Notes: generated by a model from the letters alone, not told the origin. Counted from the stretch's first letter, positions 44,328 through 57,256 are shown. The stretch is DNA of 64,000 nucleotides from Clavulina sp. PMI_390 (GCA_015039315.1 WIDE01000022.1:327968-391967); one strand, 5' to 3'. Numbers and translations: made by a program.

Positions 44328-45620
44328 TCATGATGGCCATGGCGGCTCCATTGGCATCCATAGATATCTCCCATTTGCGCGAACTCTTTTCTGGATACGC
44401 ACCAGTGCATTAAGAGGGCTCCCTTGTGCCCACTTGCCCCTGCTATCTGCCACCACATTAAGATCTTCCTCTTTATTTATATCTGTCATTCCGATACGTT
44501 GTGCGATCCGGAGAAAGAGCCTTGCCACTAGAGGGGGAGCATCGATATATTCGAGGCTCCCGAACAGCCGAGGGTCCTCCATCCATTTGAGTGTCGCCAT
44601 GTCTCTAGAGAGGCTGTCGTGATTGTGCATCAGCGGGGGATCAACCGATGGCGCGAATCTCAAGTGGCTGATGCCAGCCGATAAGAGAGGATTTGCAGTC
44701 GTTTGTTCAAGATTTGGCATGGGGTTAGGACCCAGGGTAGTAGGACCATCGTTCAGTTCCTCGCCTGGAATAATACCCGGAAAAAGAAACTGAGCAGGGT
44801 CAAGATCGGACCAGGGGTACGAAAGTCCTATTATCGTAACGTCCGAAATACGCATGTTGGAGGGGTGGCGTCCTCGCACGAACTCCCCTATCAAGCGGTC
44901 ATACCCCCGGATTTTGCGCAAATTCGGGAGTAGATCCGCTGCGCGAGAACGCAGAAGCGGGTATCCTCCTTTCTGTTCTGGATCACGTTCATCTTCTGGC
45001 ATGAAGCTAGGGAAGCCAGAATTTGACCCCACGATATCGAGCTCTTCAATCATCGGCTGATTCCGGAGAAAGTCTTCGAGACCATTCAGGAAGCACCGGA
45101 TCGTGAGCTTTCTGAGCTGGAAGGGGATTGGAATAGCCTGTTTGCCAGTGGATGGCAAGGGCCAAGCAGGACTAGATGTAAAGGAATCAAGGACCGAGGC
45201 AATCGTTTGTGTACAACCCTTCATAGGCATCGACATGTATAGCTCGTTCCACACGATAAGGTGCTCAAGGTTTGTGAGCATTCGGAGCGCGCGAGATAGT
45301 TCGACGATCGGGCTGCCTAGGATGGGATGTGACAACTTGAATGGCGGAGGCTTTTTCGATCCCCCTAAATTGAGGGTACGGACTGAGCGAGCTCGTGATG
45401 TGATGCGCGTAATCGCAGTACATGCTGCGACCGTAAGCTGCGCGTCGTAAACTTGTCTGAGCGGAACCCAGGCGCTGCGCCATAAGAAGGGAATGCTTTT
45501 CTCATGGAGGGATGTGCAGGTGGCTGCGAAGGCTCGAAGAGCATTCAGATCGCCCTCTGCGGTAAGATACTCAAGTATCGCATGTAGAACATCATAGGGC
45601 AGTTGCAAGAGAACCAGCAT
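44328..45620 (-). CDS. F-box protein, intronless (pair member 2)
   Basis: 430 residues from ATG 45620. The longer open frame upstream has no conserved residues and begins at a non-ATG codon. F-box LPYDVLHAILEYL through FAATCTSLHEKSIPFLWRSA, then RALRMLTNLEHLIVW, RNQPMIEELDIVGSNSG, LPNLRKIRGYDRLI and a C-terminal GRYLWMPMEPPWPS. It lies tail-to-tail with the paralogue at 42767-44047, only 280 bp between the stops, so the duplication was inverted. Both ends are conserved, which suggests intact function. Substrate and partner are unknown. Confidence 0.85.
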   Translation of the reverse strand: MLVLLQLPYDVLHAILEYLTAEGDLNALRAFAATCTSLHEKSIPFLWRSAWVPLRQVYDAQLTVAACTAITRITSRARSVRTLNLGGSKKPPPFKLSHPILGSPIVELSRALRMLTNLEHLIVWNELYMSMPMKGCTQTIASVLDSFTSSPAWPLPSTGKQAIPIPFQLRKLTIRCFLNGLEDFLRNQPMIEELDIVGSNSGFPSFMPEDERDPEQKGGYPLLRSRAADLLPNLRKIRGYDRLIGEFVRGRHPSNMRISDVTIIGLSYPWSDLDPAQFLFPGIIPGEELNDGPTTLGPNPMPNLEQTTANPLLSAGISHLRFAPSVDPPLMHNHDSLSRDMATLKWMEDPRLFGSLEYIDAPPLVARLFLRIAQRIGMTDINKEEDLNVVADSRGKWAQGSPLNALVRIQKRVRANGRYLWMPMEPPWPS

Positions 45621-45974
45621 CAGCAGTGGAGAGAGACCAAGGAACGGAACTTTGGGGTGAGTGGGCTGTAGACGACGGATATCGTTTACCAACACTGGTC
45701 TCAAGCAAGTCCTACCCTAACAGGCTCTCTCTTTGTTGTCACACAGCTAGACACGTAGGGGCTGATGTTGTTTCTTGTTGGCTTTGGTTTTCAAGTTGGC
45801 ATAGCCGAGAGTTAACGCCCACAAAGAAAGACGTAGGCAAATTAATTAAATAAGATAATAGAATAACAACAGAGATAGAGAACCCGAAGTGTTAAAGTGA
45901 GTGCCTGTAGATAGGGTTATAAAGTACAAATTCGTCATCTCCGCATTATTGTCAGCAAAGGTAGCTGCCAGTCA
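45621..45974. other. upstream region of F-box member 2
   Basis: AT-rich at 45835-45870. No gene is seen. It carries the F-box promoter and the 3' UTR of the GT61-type gene. Confidence 0.4.
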
Positions 45975-48165
45975 TTATAAATCACTCCCAGTAAATGAGC
46001 AGTACTTATCCGCGCAAGGTAGCGGTTTGTCACTCAGCCTCCCCTCCACGCGATCTTCGATCAATTTGGCAACGGCAGGGCCGTACACGGGGATTTGTGT
46101 GCCTTGGAAGCCTTCGGGGTATTGGACAGAGGGCAGGTCGGGAGAGGTGAAGTATCTGAGAGAGCACGAGGAACGGGTGAGATGGATGAAATAGAGTAGG
46201 AGAGATGAGTGGAAAGCACTCACGTATCGTTCCATACACCGAAATGTTTGTGTCCCAAACTCTCTGCTGTCCATTGATAATCGCGCGCAAACCCGTCTGA
46301 TGGGGCGGGAGGTTATCAGATTAGACACAAGAAGCAAAGGAGAGCGTGGACGTACCAGGATAAAAGATCTCAATGACGGTGGAGATGGGGCTCGCAGGCA
46401 TAGCAATGAGATGGGTCAGACCATTCCCATGAACACCAAACATGACCTGTGAAGATGAACCATAGCAAGTTAAACCATAGTGAGCGAACGGGTCCATTCA
46501 AGGAAGAACGAATCAAAACGCACTGTGGAGCGAGCAGCAATCTTCAGTTGTTCATCAAGAGTGTACTTCTCGGGGTGGAAGAGCAAGTACTCCCAACCCT
46601 TACGCTCGCACAACTCCTTGACGCTCTTCTCCAAGAGCTCATGATCCTCCTCGATCAAACGCCTCCGCCAGCCCTGTCGGCTCACATAGCTAATCACGAT
46701 AGGCTGCTTCTCACTATCTGACGACAGTTTGATTGGCGCTGCAGGGTCCAGCCCCGTAGCATAGTCCAGCGTCCGGTTACTCACGCCCGAGAAACTCAGC
46801 ACTCTCCTCCTGACTGTCTCCCACCAGTATGGGCTCGCCTTGCCTAGCGTAGACAAGAAGGCGCTACCAGCTGTGCGATGTGTGTAATAACCGGTAGTCG
46901 GACCGCGGAACGCAGCACTGCGATCGACGAGCAAGACACGATCAAAGCGCCATGCTCGGGCCGTCCCATCTGCGCCGTTCTCTTCTGCCGACCCAGAGGA
47001 GCCCTGTGTCATGCGGATGCGCCCTGCCCAGTCCTCTGCCGTCTCGAGACCGATGGACGGCCATGTCGCGTGCAAGAAGTACTGGTTGTACCCGATCTTA
47101 TCGCGCCATGTCGCACCCCCACAATGCGCAAAGATGGCGCGTGCTGGGTCAGCAAGCGCAGTTTCTCCTGAGCGCGGGATGGTCTTGTCGAGGTGGCCAG
47201 AGAGGAAGCGCCAGGTACCGAGGAAGAGTTCGGCAGCAAAGTGGTAGTAGTGGTCGATGAACTGAGGGGGGTCGTTGTAGAGGAGAGTGAGCGACGAGAC
47301 GGGGTAGATGCGATTACCAAAGTAGACGTTGGCTTCGCGGCGCGTCCAAAAGTCCATGTCGGCCGTGGTGGGCTCGCGTGCTATTGATTAATAAACGTTG
47401 ATTGTTGTCGTCGTCGTGTGGTGCATGCGGGGTAAGCACGTGGAGCGGAGTGGAGTCGTATAACCATGTGGTAATTAGGTTAGGTGGGTTGCAGAAAGGG
47501 AAACAATGCGTTGATGGGCGAATCACGAAAAGAAGCATAACGCATGAGTCGAGGAGGTTAACGAGCGTCAGAAAAGGCAGATACTGACCCTGGATGTTCT
47601 CAGGAGTGTTTTCGGCTGCCAAGCCTATAATCAGCCGGAAGGTGTTAGGTATCTCCACGGGTGTTGTCTCTATTGAAACAGAAAAAAAGCTTGTTTACGT
47701 ACCAGTGCTGGTCATCATTCTCGTTTCGGGAAACGTGTCCCGATCCTCGTCTGAGACGACGAGGAGGGTTCCATTAAACATGTAGAGGTTGTCGAAGAGC
47801 GTCCACCCATCGCCGTGGCCTATCATAGTCGTGGGGGGCATGGTTTCGCGAACTTTCTCTATTATGGTAGGATGAGCTGGCGTTTTGCCGGCACCCGAGC
47901 CTGCGCCCTTACCAAAATCCACGGTAGGTGCTTTTTGGGCTGGTGGTGGTGTGGGGACGAAGACGGTTCGTGGGGCATCAAGAATGCCATGCTCATGTTG
48001 CTCTGCTGCCGCGTCTGCCCAGGGTGCTTCGGATGAGAGACGAAGGGACGAGCCAAAGTGGTCTGTCTGTGTCGTTTGGAACCAGAGGATAGAGAGCGCG
48101 GCACTGAAGACGGCGACAAAGAGGTCCCGCCGAGTGGGGCGGAAGATGCGGATGGAGCTGGACAT
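45975..48165 (-). CDS. type II membrane glycosyltransferase, GT61-like
   Basis: Start ATG 48165 (MSSSIRIFRPTRR). A single transmembrane helix follows (DLFVAVFSAALSILWFQ), then a Pro-rich stem, so a Golgi type II enzyme is likely. The catalytic part has VYFGNRIYPVSSLTLLYND, FIDHYYHFAAELFLGTWRF, AWRFDRVLLVDRSAAFRGP, YVSRQGWRRRLIEEDHELLE, then VMFGVHGNGLTHLIAMP and TVIEIFYPDGFARDYQW. HGNGLTH and IEIFYP are typical of the DUF563/GT61 family, which includes xylosyl- and GlcNAc-transferases. The acceptor and donor sugars are not predictable. The last exons end SFTGSDL with TAA at 45975. Six introns, including one of about 220 nt before the REPTTADMDFW exon. Confidence 0.8.
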
Positions 48166-48677
48166 GGCCGTCCGAGGCGCGTGAGGGTTCGCAGCAGACG
48201 GAGAGGAGGAGGGAGGAGGGGATGACGGTACGGTGTAAGGCAATGAAGAGGAGAGAGGACGTCTGGGCCGTAGTTGGTAATCCAGCGTTGAAATGCGCGG
48301 GTATGCTCGCAAGTTTGCCAGCCAGCGGGTCTGTTACCCTTGGAGATAATGAAATTAGATCTGGGTGTGTGGCAGTGACGGGATTGCCAACGAGGGTATG
48401 TGTATGTGTCTTCAGAATGAAAATGGAAGCCAGGTGTTAAATAATGGGCGGAAGGAGTGGGGTCGCTCACGTACTCTAGCGTGACAAAAAGAAGCAGCAA
48501 TCTCTTTTTCTCTTTCGGATTAGGCGGACTTGGCCAATGCCCGGCCCTTCCTTTTGCGTCACACGAGTATCGTCAACCAGCGCGTGTGACAACGAGCACA
48601 TAATTCGAATTGAATGGGCTATCTCTGCTGCTGATTGTTTGGGCCAATTCATTGCTTCGGGGCCGACAAAGTGTAGT
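48166..48677. other. divergent promoter region, GT61-like and COG5
   Basis: No gene. The region serves both the GT61-like gene (-) and COG5 (+). Confidence 0.45.
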
Positions 48678-51600
48678 ATGGTGCAAGGTCCTCCCTCCCT
48701 CTATCCTTACCTTTGATATGAGCGAACTTTATACTAACCCCTTATTATATCATAAGAATACGCAATATTTGCTAGCCCGTCGTTTGACGTCAACGAATAT
48801 GCCAATGCTATTCTAGCAGGCGAACCGTACCCTCCTCCTGCTCTGCCACCAGTGACTGCAACCAAGACCACGTTCCAATCCGCGTCGAATGGCCCTGCGA
48901 CCCTCCCCCCAAAGACACCTATCGTAGCCTCCACCTCTTCATCGGGGCAAGAAGACCTTTCAGTCGCGCTTGCGAAACTTAACTTTGGCATCGACGATGT
49001 GTCCAAACAACTGCGTGGAGTGGTCCGTCCCGTCATCTTCTACTTACTCTGTCACCAAAATTTGATTGAAATCTCGCGCGTTATCTTCAACCATTGTCTT
49101 GAACATAGATCGTGAATCACCACGAGGACCTCCTGGCTCGAGCTGCCGGAGTATCCGAGCTTGAGCACTCGCTTCTCTCCGTCCGTCAAGGCCTCGATAC
49201 CGTCGGTGTCTCCGTTGACAAGTGCGTCTCCATCTCTCCGCAACAGCAATTGTACCCCAGTTCTCTGATCTCCTTTTGCTTAATCCTCGCGTGCTGTCTA
49301 TTTCTGCCAGACTCAAAACGAAAATCCGAGTTCCCTACGAGTCTCTTGAGAGTAACCTCAGTCGTTTACAGCGTCTCCAAGTAGCCTCTGATGCACTTCG
49401 CCGTATCTCCCGCTTCGTCACGCTCTCTCGTCGTCTCGAGACCCAGATGGCTGAGCTCGATCGCATCAAAGCGGCACCTGCGCCTGCTCCAACCCGACAA
49501 CCTCCTCCATCTATCTCAACAGACGCACTCTCCTCTCCGACTGCAGAAAGGCTGACACCAGGCGCTAATAGACCCGAACTAAAAAGTGCTGCTAGTGGTT
49601 CAGCAGGACTATTGTTAGAGCCTGAAGGCGATCTTGAACGCGTCGTCTCGCAAGCGGCACTCTACATTTCAGAACTCGCCACACTCACCACTGCAGACCC
49701 TATCGCTTCTACCGCCAATGCGGATGGTGATGCTGCTGCTGGCCCCGATTCGTCTGTCACGCCTACGATAAACCAGAAAAACTCCCCAGATGCCGATGCA
49801 GAGGAGGCTTTCCAGGCCCCAGAGCCCATCGGCCTCGAAGCAATTAATGTCGTGAGCCGTGGTATACCCTTCGTTGAGGAGGCGCGGGCAAGGGTGCAGA
49901 GCGAGATGGAGGGGATGGTCCTGGGCGGATTAGACTCGCTCGTGAGTCTTTCTTTCGTTACGCTCATTATTCTATGTTGAGAGAGCGAGCTTTCGTCCTA
50001 ATCCACAATCAACCATATGTTTGTAGAATCAATCCATGCTCGCCTCGGCCCTCCAAACGGCCGCGAATCTCAATGTCCTACCATCTCTCGTTCTTACACT
50101 ACTTACGGACCTGAACGACGCGGTGGAAGAGCGGGTACGCTTTGCGTTTGACGTTACGGCTCTCGCAAGAGAAGTTGGTGCGGGTGGGAAAGGTACGCAC
50201 AGATTCTAGAAAAGAAAAAATTGAATATTGCCGCAATTATCCTAACCACGACATGATAGACGCAACGCAGTCTCCGACGGCGGGCCCAGGTGCGCCGCCG
50301 AATTCCGCGGGCTTGATGTACCGCTCAAGAGTTAGGACCGAGCCGACGAACGTGACGGCTGGCCAGTGGGCCACTGCGCTATGGGCGCGTATGGAGGTGC
50401 TTGTAGAGGACATGGCAGCATGTTGCGTCAAGGTGGGTCACCATTTTTTTTCCCTCGTGTTCCTCCCGGCGCGGGCTGCAGTAATACTGATCGTTTACGC
50501 ATGTGAAATGGTCGTGTATTCAGGTCTATGCGCTAGAGAGAGTTCTCCAGCTGAAGAAGGACAGCGTAACGAGAGTGTCTTTCTTAGACGAGGTTATGCA
50601 GGTTCGTCCGGCCGCCTTTCCTTCCATGTTGTGTCTCATTAATTCTCTCCCGCGCGTCATCTCCGCACGATGCGTTGCCTCCTCTCAGACAATGGAGAAC
50701 AAACCCAGCTCGGCGTTCTGGCATGCCCTTGCTGCCGCGCTTGAGAAGCACTCTAAGGACGCTGCAACCAGTGCGCTACATTCCTACCTATTACCTCATC
50801 AACTTCCTTCCTCAACCTTAGGGTTTCCCTGCTAGGTTCCACCTTCCTGCAACAGACTCTTAGTAACGGGTATCCACGCTTCCTGAGGTTGTTCCATGAG
50901 TTCTTCGCAAAGATCGCTGTTCGGACGGATACAGTGTACACCGAGTCAAACCAAAGGTTTGCCCCTCCATTCGTCGTTCCATGCATATTCCTATTCTAAC
51001 CATCTTTCTGCACACATATCCACCCATGAACCGCTCCTTATCCACATTACCTTGAACCATCGGGCTATGATTGCATATCAGCCCTGAAACACTCCTGATC
51101 CTCCGCTCGATCTCGCGGTTCGAAACTGTCTATCTTTCGCGCTCTACTGCGCGTCTTAATGAGACGATTGCCTCGGCACTCTCGGGCGGTATCCGTGCTC
51201 CACCTGGCGCGCAAGAGGGTCTAGCAATGGCGCGTGTGGCGGCTAATGAGCTGGACAGTGCGCGGTTCGATGTTCTGCTGGTGCGGAGTGTGGCAAGGAA
51301 TGTCGTGAGCGCGGTAGATGTGTTGATGGGGAGGATGAACACTTTGGTGAGTTGATCTTCCCTTCCATAGTTATCCTCCCCTCAGGAGTTCTCCTGTACT
51401 ACCCGCATTCTAATATTTTGCTGCCTGTCTTTTCCAGATTTCGAGAGACAGGATGGCAACACAATTGTCAGGCCCCACAGCGAACCCTCCACAGGTCCTG
51501 AATGCCCAACTGGCGAGTACTCTATATGCCTGCTGGAGCCAGCTCAAAACACTTGAAAACGAATACCATCCTTCAGTTATCAACATCTTGACGCCTACGC

Positions 51601-52707
51601 TCAAGGTATGTCCAAACATGTACATTTCGTGCCTTATTGTTGGGGATGCTCACCTTCCTCGCGACGTCCTCTCATGCTGTGCGTTTAGAACCTGAAAGGT
51701 ACTTTTGACCGCCTCGTTGACCCGCTCATCTCCACTATCCGGCGAGATCTCTCTGCTATCATCGCACGTCTACACCGCGTGGACTTCAGCGACAGACAAC
51801 AACCTGGCGCTATGGCAGATCCCCTCGCCAACCCTGGGGCGGGATCGGGCGGACCCAGCCCATACATGAAAGACCTATCAGACAAGCTCGACTTCATCCG
51901 CACACAACTCCTGACACGATACGCCATCGGCCCTCTGCGCGCCGAATGGGCACTCATGCTAGTTACGCACGTCGTGCGGACGTTTGTGCTACATGCGAGC
52001 GTGGCACGACCGTTAGGCGAACGAGGCAAGCTCATGCTGACGACGGACATGGCAGAGCTAGAGTTCGCCCTCAGCGCCATGATGGTGTTTGATGAGGGCG
52101 CGGGTGGGGCAGCAACGCCGGGAGGACCAACTGGGAAACAGGCAAATAGGGGGAGCATGAGGAAGCCAGCGGCGAAGCTGGAGACGATTGGGGACGACTA
52201 TAAGGCTCTTCGTGGGCTCAGGTATGTAAATCTCTCTCCTTTCTCTGTCTCGTGCGCTTTCGGGTGGACTCCTCCGATTGTGGGACACTATTCTGCTATT
52301 ATTTTGTGCTTTGACTTCACTGCCGTTCGTCATCACTTACGGGATCATATATATTGAACTTCAGGCCGCTCCTTTTCCTCGATACGCCGCTTCTCGCCTC
52401 ACCATCGCAAACGCCTGGCCTCACACCGCTCCTTGTTATCCACCACATCATTGTTCGATCATCACACCCTGTACTCACATTGCCGCATGCTCTGCATGAC
52501 TGGAGCGAAGCGGAGTACGTTCGGTGGGTTGAAGATCACGATGAGCGAGAACGATTGGCTTTAATAGAAACGTGTCTGGCGAAGTGGGAGGGCGAAGTAA
52601 AGAGGTGGGAGGGTAAGAATAAGGAGAAGGGTACAGAAGGAGGAGAAGACATCGATTACGTGCTACTAGTGAAAACGGTATTGCAGAACGCGCGAGAAAC
52701 AAAATAG
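48678..52707 (+). CDS. COG5: conserved oligomeric Golgi complex subunit 5 (COG5)
   Basis: Tethering-complex subunit for retrograde Golgi vesicles. The N-terminus EYAIFASPSFDVNEYANAIL is typical of COG5. To give it an ATG I use a 10-nt first exon (48678-48687, MVQ) and an intron to 48756. This start is tentative. Next: DDVSKQLRGVIVNHHEDLLA, SELEHSLLSVRQGLDTVGVS, KIRVPYESLESNLSRLQRLQ, SDALRRISRFVTLSRRLETQ, then a variable Ser/Ala/Pro-rich loop (49490-49830) and LNVLPSLVLTLLTDLNDAVE. The C-terminal part holds VRTFVLHASVARPLGERGKL and LTLPHALHDWSEAEYVRW. More than ten introns. The stop is at 52705. Coiled-coil and helical-rod content fits the CATCHR fold. Exon ends in 50300-51700 are approximate. 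Confidence 0.82.
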
Positions 52708-52942
52708 TTGCTGGCGTATTCACAGCCATAGTATTTCTTACTACGTCTGTCAAAGTTGCAGTGTAGATGCAAAACGCCCTATATTGATATCTACAATGTT
52801 CAGCCTTATTCTAATATCTTCATCTTTCCCTCAACTGATGCCAGGCTGCCTTAGGATACAGCGTGGTCAGGCTAATAAGCGCTACGCTTGCTGATCTCCC
52901 GACCGATCCGTCAGGACGCTGGCCACGTGTCCGGGAGACCAG

Positions 52943-54817
52943 ATGTCAGCAAAGAGGAGCATTTCCCATCCAGCCTTAACTGGCGACACTTGGCTGAATA
53001 GGCTGACATATGATGTGACCGAACACATTCTATTATGGCTTGACCCTTGGTCGCTCCTCCAGCTTTCATCTGTGAGCACAACTACGTCGTTCGATCTATA
53101 GTTGAACCTCGGCTACGATTCAAGCCTCCTCTTCTAGGCGTGCCAGGCTTTCTACGAGTCTTTCTACAACAATGGTCTAGTATGGACACGTGCACTGCGT
53201 CGTGCTGAGATTGAGCATTTCACTGCTCCGTATTCTTTCCAGCCCTGGTCTTCACATCCACCCGCTCTGAGAAGAGCAGCAACACGCCCCGATCGCATCC
53301 TCCGATCAAAATCAGGTCCTGAGTATAGATTACCTGGACGCATAGATGTGTTTCTACTCGATTACACCACCATAATCGCTGAGCGCGGCCTTGAGGGCGA
53401 CTTCGATCACCATGGCAGTGTCCTTGTCCCAGGCGGGCGCTGGCTTCTCACCACTGCCAGTCTACGTGTTGAAGATCGGTTTGACGCCTATATTTTTTGC
53501 ATGGATGTGCTCGCTACCAAAACGAGCAACAGTGTGAGTGCTGGAAGATCTGATCCTGCCTGGACGCCGCTAGCCGAGGTAGTGGTTGAAGACGCGTTGT
53601 TCTTACCTTCCATGGGGGAAAGCGGTCCAACTGTCGACGTCAGCCCAACGTTTTTGAGGACTCAGCTTTCAGATGACGCGAAAAGTGTGGTAGTTGCGGC
53701 TCGAATGTTGCAGAACCGCACCAGCTCGAGGTGCGCCGTATACAGCTCACGCTATCCCGACGCACCCGGCTGATATTGGCGTCTTCAGCCCCGTTCGAGA
53801 AGCATTCTACCACATCATGCTACTGACATGGGATTTAAATGGCTCCCCGCAGCTTTCGCCAGTGGCGATGATATGCTATTCTGACTACTTCCCCAATGAC
53901 CTTGATGTCGTACTCGACGACAATTTGACACTAATGGGTGACTTCCTCACCATCGAGGATCCCCACGGCATTGCTATTTGGAATTGGAGACAAGATACGA
54001 TAGGGTTCATGAATGGCGAAGGATACGAATGGGTTCGTTGCTCGTATTCTATATACTCTCCTCGATCTAATACTTTGCTTAGAGAAGTCAAAATGGGTTT
54101 TCATCGCTCATTTTCCCTCCTCACATCTATGTTGCCCCCGCATCCCTCTCGAACTTTCAAGGTTGGGAAATCCCTGACTTCCATTCAACCAACACTCACA
54201 CCAATCGTCCTCAGCGTCTCCCTCCTCCCTCATCTGACCAACGAGCTCTCCCCTACCTTGAGACTGGTTCAACTTCTCTAGAGTTCGATCTCATCCTATT
54301 GGATGAATGGATACCTGCCAAATCAAATCCTGGGATCGCCATCCTCTCCACAGATGAGTGGGAAGGTTCGACCATGCAAAAAAAGCAGTTTCAGGACGTC
54401 ATTATCCTTCGAGGGGAAAATTATGGTAGCAAACCTCCCCGTTTGATCCCCGCCGGTGCCATAGCCCTTGAGCCTATTCGGAGGCGGCCCTACACTCTTC
54501 GGTTGGGGGATCACGAGCTCTTCGGCCGTTATGGAGCTACCGTACAAAGAGTCATAGATGAAATCGACCCCCAGGCCACTTTCGGGCTGGATGTCTATCC
54601 ATTTGATGGGTCCGCATTCCAGAATACAACTTCGCGGAAGCTCAGTATCTCAGCAGAATCCGAATGGGATATCAATATACCAGATATGTCCAGTTGGACA
54701 TGCTACGAGCCACCTTGTTTGTTATCAGGCACTTGCCACCTTTACAAATCTCTTGATGAGGCTGCTGTTCACTCCGGAGACAAACCCTTGATTGCAGTCC
54801 TTCACTTTGCTGACTAG
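52943..54817 (+). CDS. F-box protein, tandem copy 1
   Basis: About 565 residues. F-box: WLNRLTYDVTEHILLWLDPW, SLLQLSSACQAFYESFYNNG (joined across intron 1 at 53072-53137). Then ALRRAEIEHFTAPYSFQ, a block LVPGGRWLLTTASL with YIFCMDVLAT, and later AIWNWRQDTIGFMNGEGYEW, FSSLIFPPHIYVAPASL, LILLDEWIPAKSNPGIAIL, and a C-terminal PPCLLSGTCHLYKSL ending VLHFAD. The GRWLLTT and AIWNWR elements recall beta-propeller blades, but no family name can be given. Four exons in the pattern shared with copies 2 and 3. The frame appears to break near 54090 in naive translation, but an acceptor at TTGCTTAG restores it. Confidence 0.8.
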
Positions 54818-55416
54818 TTGGCGGGGTATGTAGCAATTGTGTAGCAATGTCAATCAAAGGTCCTTTCGTATTCACAAGGACCATCCTTGGGTAAACAATC
54901 ACAAAATTTTCTATTGAAGGTCGAGGTTCTACTCCTTTGTCATCCTTGTCTTTTAAGGGGTGTGTGGTAGATGTGTTGTAGAATGGATCACCTGACAAGC
55001 ACTCGCACATACAGACGTAACCCCATCTTGGCATCTAGATTAAGGTTCCTTCATATTCCGCAGGTCTTAGAATCAGCGGGACGGCTAAACCCTAAAAACC
55101 ATATAAAACAGGAAAGCAGATGAGCCTGGAACATTCTGCTCCGCACCCACTTAGCCAACAGAACGATCGTGGGGGTTACAATAAACATCCATCATGCTTG
55201 CTCTCCCCCACCTAGGTGAGTGCAGGTACAATTACCATAGTCTACCTGTTGCGGGGCGCAACGCTTCTCATTTGACTAGCCCTTTGTCTGACCGTGGGAG
55301 TTGTGCAAAATACTCCCACGAAAGCAGGGCCAGGGCAGGTCTCGTTGCGGATTATCAATTCGTTGGGCGGATCTGACTGTATGTTAGAATCACATCATTC
55401 AACCTTACAGAGCTTG
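54818..55416. other. spacer between F-box copies 1 and 2
   Basis: No gene. It holds a possible TATA element at 55101-55107 (listed separately) and the copy 1 3' UTR. Confidence 0.45.
55101..55107 (+). promoter_or_regulatory. possible TATA box of F-box copy 2
   Basis: ATATAAA lies about 310 bp upstream of the chosen start codon of F-box copy 2. The context CCATATAAAACAGG is a good TATA match, but the distance implies a long 5' UTR. Confidence 0.3.
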
Positions 55417-57256
55417 ATGGACAAAAATCCCTCTACTCTCACTGGAGAGGGATGGCTCCACAAATTGACATTTGACGTCGTTGAGCAAGTTGTGCAATGG
55501 CTCGACCCCTTGTCGCTCCTTTGTTTCGCATCCGTAAGTCTTGATGCTTCCCTCGGTCATCTGAAGCCTGTTATAAATCTTGTGAATACACCATTCCTTA
55601 GACGTGCCAAGCTTTCCGCAACTCTTTTCATGGCGATAGACTTCTCTGGACCCGGGCACTAAGTCGTGCTGAATTCGAGCATAGCACCGCTCCATATTCG
55701 TTCCAGTCCTATTATCACCACCCAGACAGTCTGAGAAGGGCCGCAACACGTCCTGATCGCGTCTATCGAGCAATTTCTAAACATGGTCATACACTATCTG
55801 GACGTATCGAAATATTGACGCCCGATTACGATGCGATCGCTGCTGAGCGGAGTATTCTAGGGAAATTCGGGCGTCAGAGCAGTCTGCTTCTCCCAGGGGG
55901 GCGCTGGCTTCTCTCTGCTGCCATTCTAAGCTCAGAAAGCCGGACCGATTCTTATATCTTCTGCTGGGATGTCCTCGCTGCGAAACGAGATTCTGGTGCG
56001 GAGGAGGAAAAGTGCTGGAGACCACAAGCCGAGCTTGTGTTCGAAGATATGAGTCTAATGAACGTCGTCGCGGAGCTAAACTTTATGGCGGAGCCAAGAA
56101 TCGAATATCTCAAAGCCCAGCTAGCGGAAGATCAGAAAAGTGTTATAGTTGCAGCACGCTTCAAACGTACCAATACCAAGTAAGTTGTCTGGAGGTTGAT
56201 ACTCACTCTGCACGTCTCACTTTGGTTATACTCTCTGGTAGTCTCCAACCCGAGGGGATTTACCGAGTCATGCAGTTAACATGGGATTCATCTGGCAAAC
56301 CGCTGCTATTGCCACAAGCGATGATCTGTTTTTCTCATTATTTCTCTGATCATCCTGACTTCATACTCGACTCCAATTTGACACTGATGGGTGACCTGGT
56401 AACGATTGAAGATTCAGAAGGGATTGCTATATGGAATTGGAAAGAGGATACAATCGGATTCATGGATGGTCACGGTCATGAATGGGTGAGGACATGAAGC
56501 TTTTCAACCTCTACCCCCCTTGCCTGATGCATGCTACAGATAACTGAAGGAGATGGGTTCTGCACTTTCCTTTTCCCTCCACACCTTTACGTAGCCCCTG
56601 CGGCGCTAAGTGGGGTCTTGAGATGGGAGATTCCGGCCTTCCCACCAGCAAACTCTCGCATAAACGAGCATCCAAATAATCCCCCTCTTTCATCCGTTCA
56701 ACGGGCTCTCCCTTATGTTCAAGATGCATCGCGAATCCTCGAGTTTGATTTTGTGCTATTGGACGAGTGGAAATCCACCAAATCAAGCCCTGGAGTTGTT
56801 GTACTCTTGTCGACCGAATGGGGAGGCACAATAGGACGGAGATCGGAAAACCAGCACACCATCATCCTGCGGGGTGACTCCATGCTAGCTCCCCATGTCA
56901 TTCTCTCAGGCGCGGCTGCCCTTGAACCCATGCAAAAGCAACTGCAAAAACTCCGCATGGAGTTCCAGGAGTCTATTGGAGAGTTCGGGGTCATATTCCA
57001 AAGGGCTGTCAATGATGATGACCCCTTGCTTGGGTTCCGGCTAGATATCTACCCATTCGATGGAGCAAGGTTCCTTAAAAGTATATCTCGGACAATTGAG
57101 ATCTCAGCCAACTCGGTTTCTCCCCCTCACACATCCATTTTCCCTAATTGGAGATGTGTGGGCGCACCATGTCTGCTATCCGGTACATGCTTACTTAGTG
57201 ACCCTTTGTTCACTTTGGAGGGGAAACCTTGTGTTGGGATTCTCTATGTCGATTAG
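55417..57256 (+). CDS. F-box protein, tandem copy 2
   Basis: About 550 residues. The N-terminus MDKNPSTLTGEGWLHKLTFD, then VVEQVVQWLDPLSLLCFA, and after intron 1 TCQAFRNSFHGDRLLWTRAL is an F-box of the same type as copies 1 and 3. Shared blocks: LLLPGGRWLLSAAIL, YIFCWDVLAAK, AIWNWKEDTIGFMDGHGHEW, LYVAPAALSGVLRWEIPAFP, DFVLLDEWKSTKSSPGVVVL and APCLLSGTCLLS. The end is GILYVD with TAG at 57254. Intron 2 joins RTNT to NLQPEGIYRVMQLTW, and the third joins EW to ITEGDGF. The predicted role is an SCF ligase adaptor with an unknown substrate. Confidence 0.82.
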
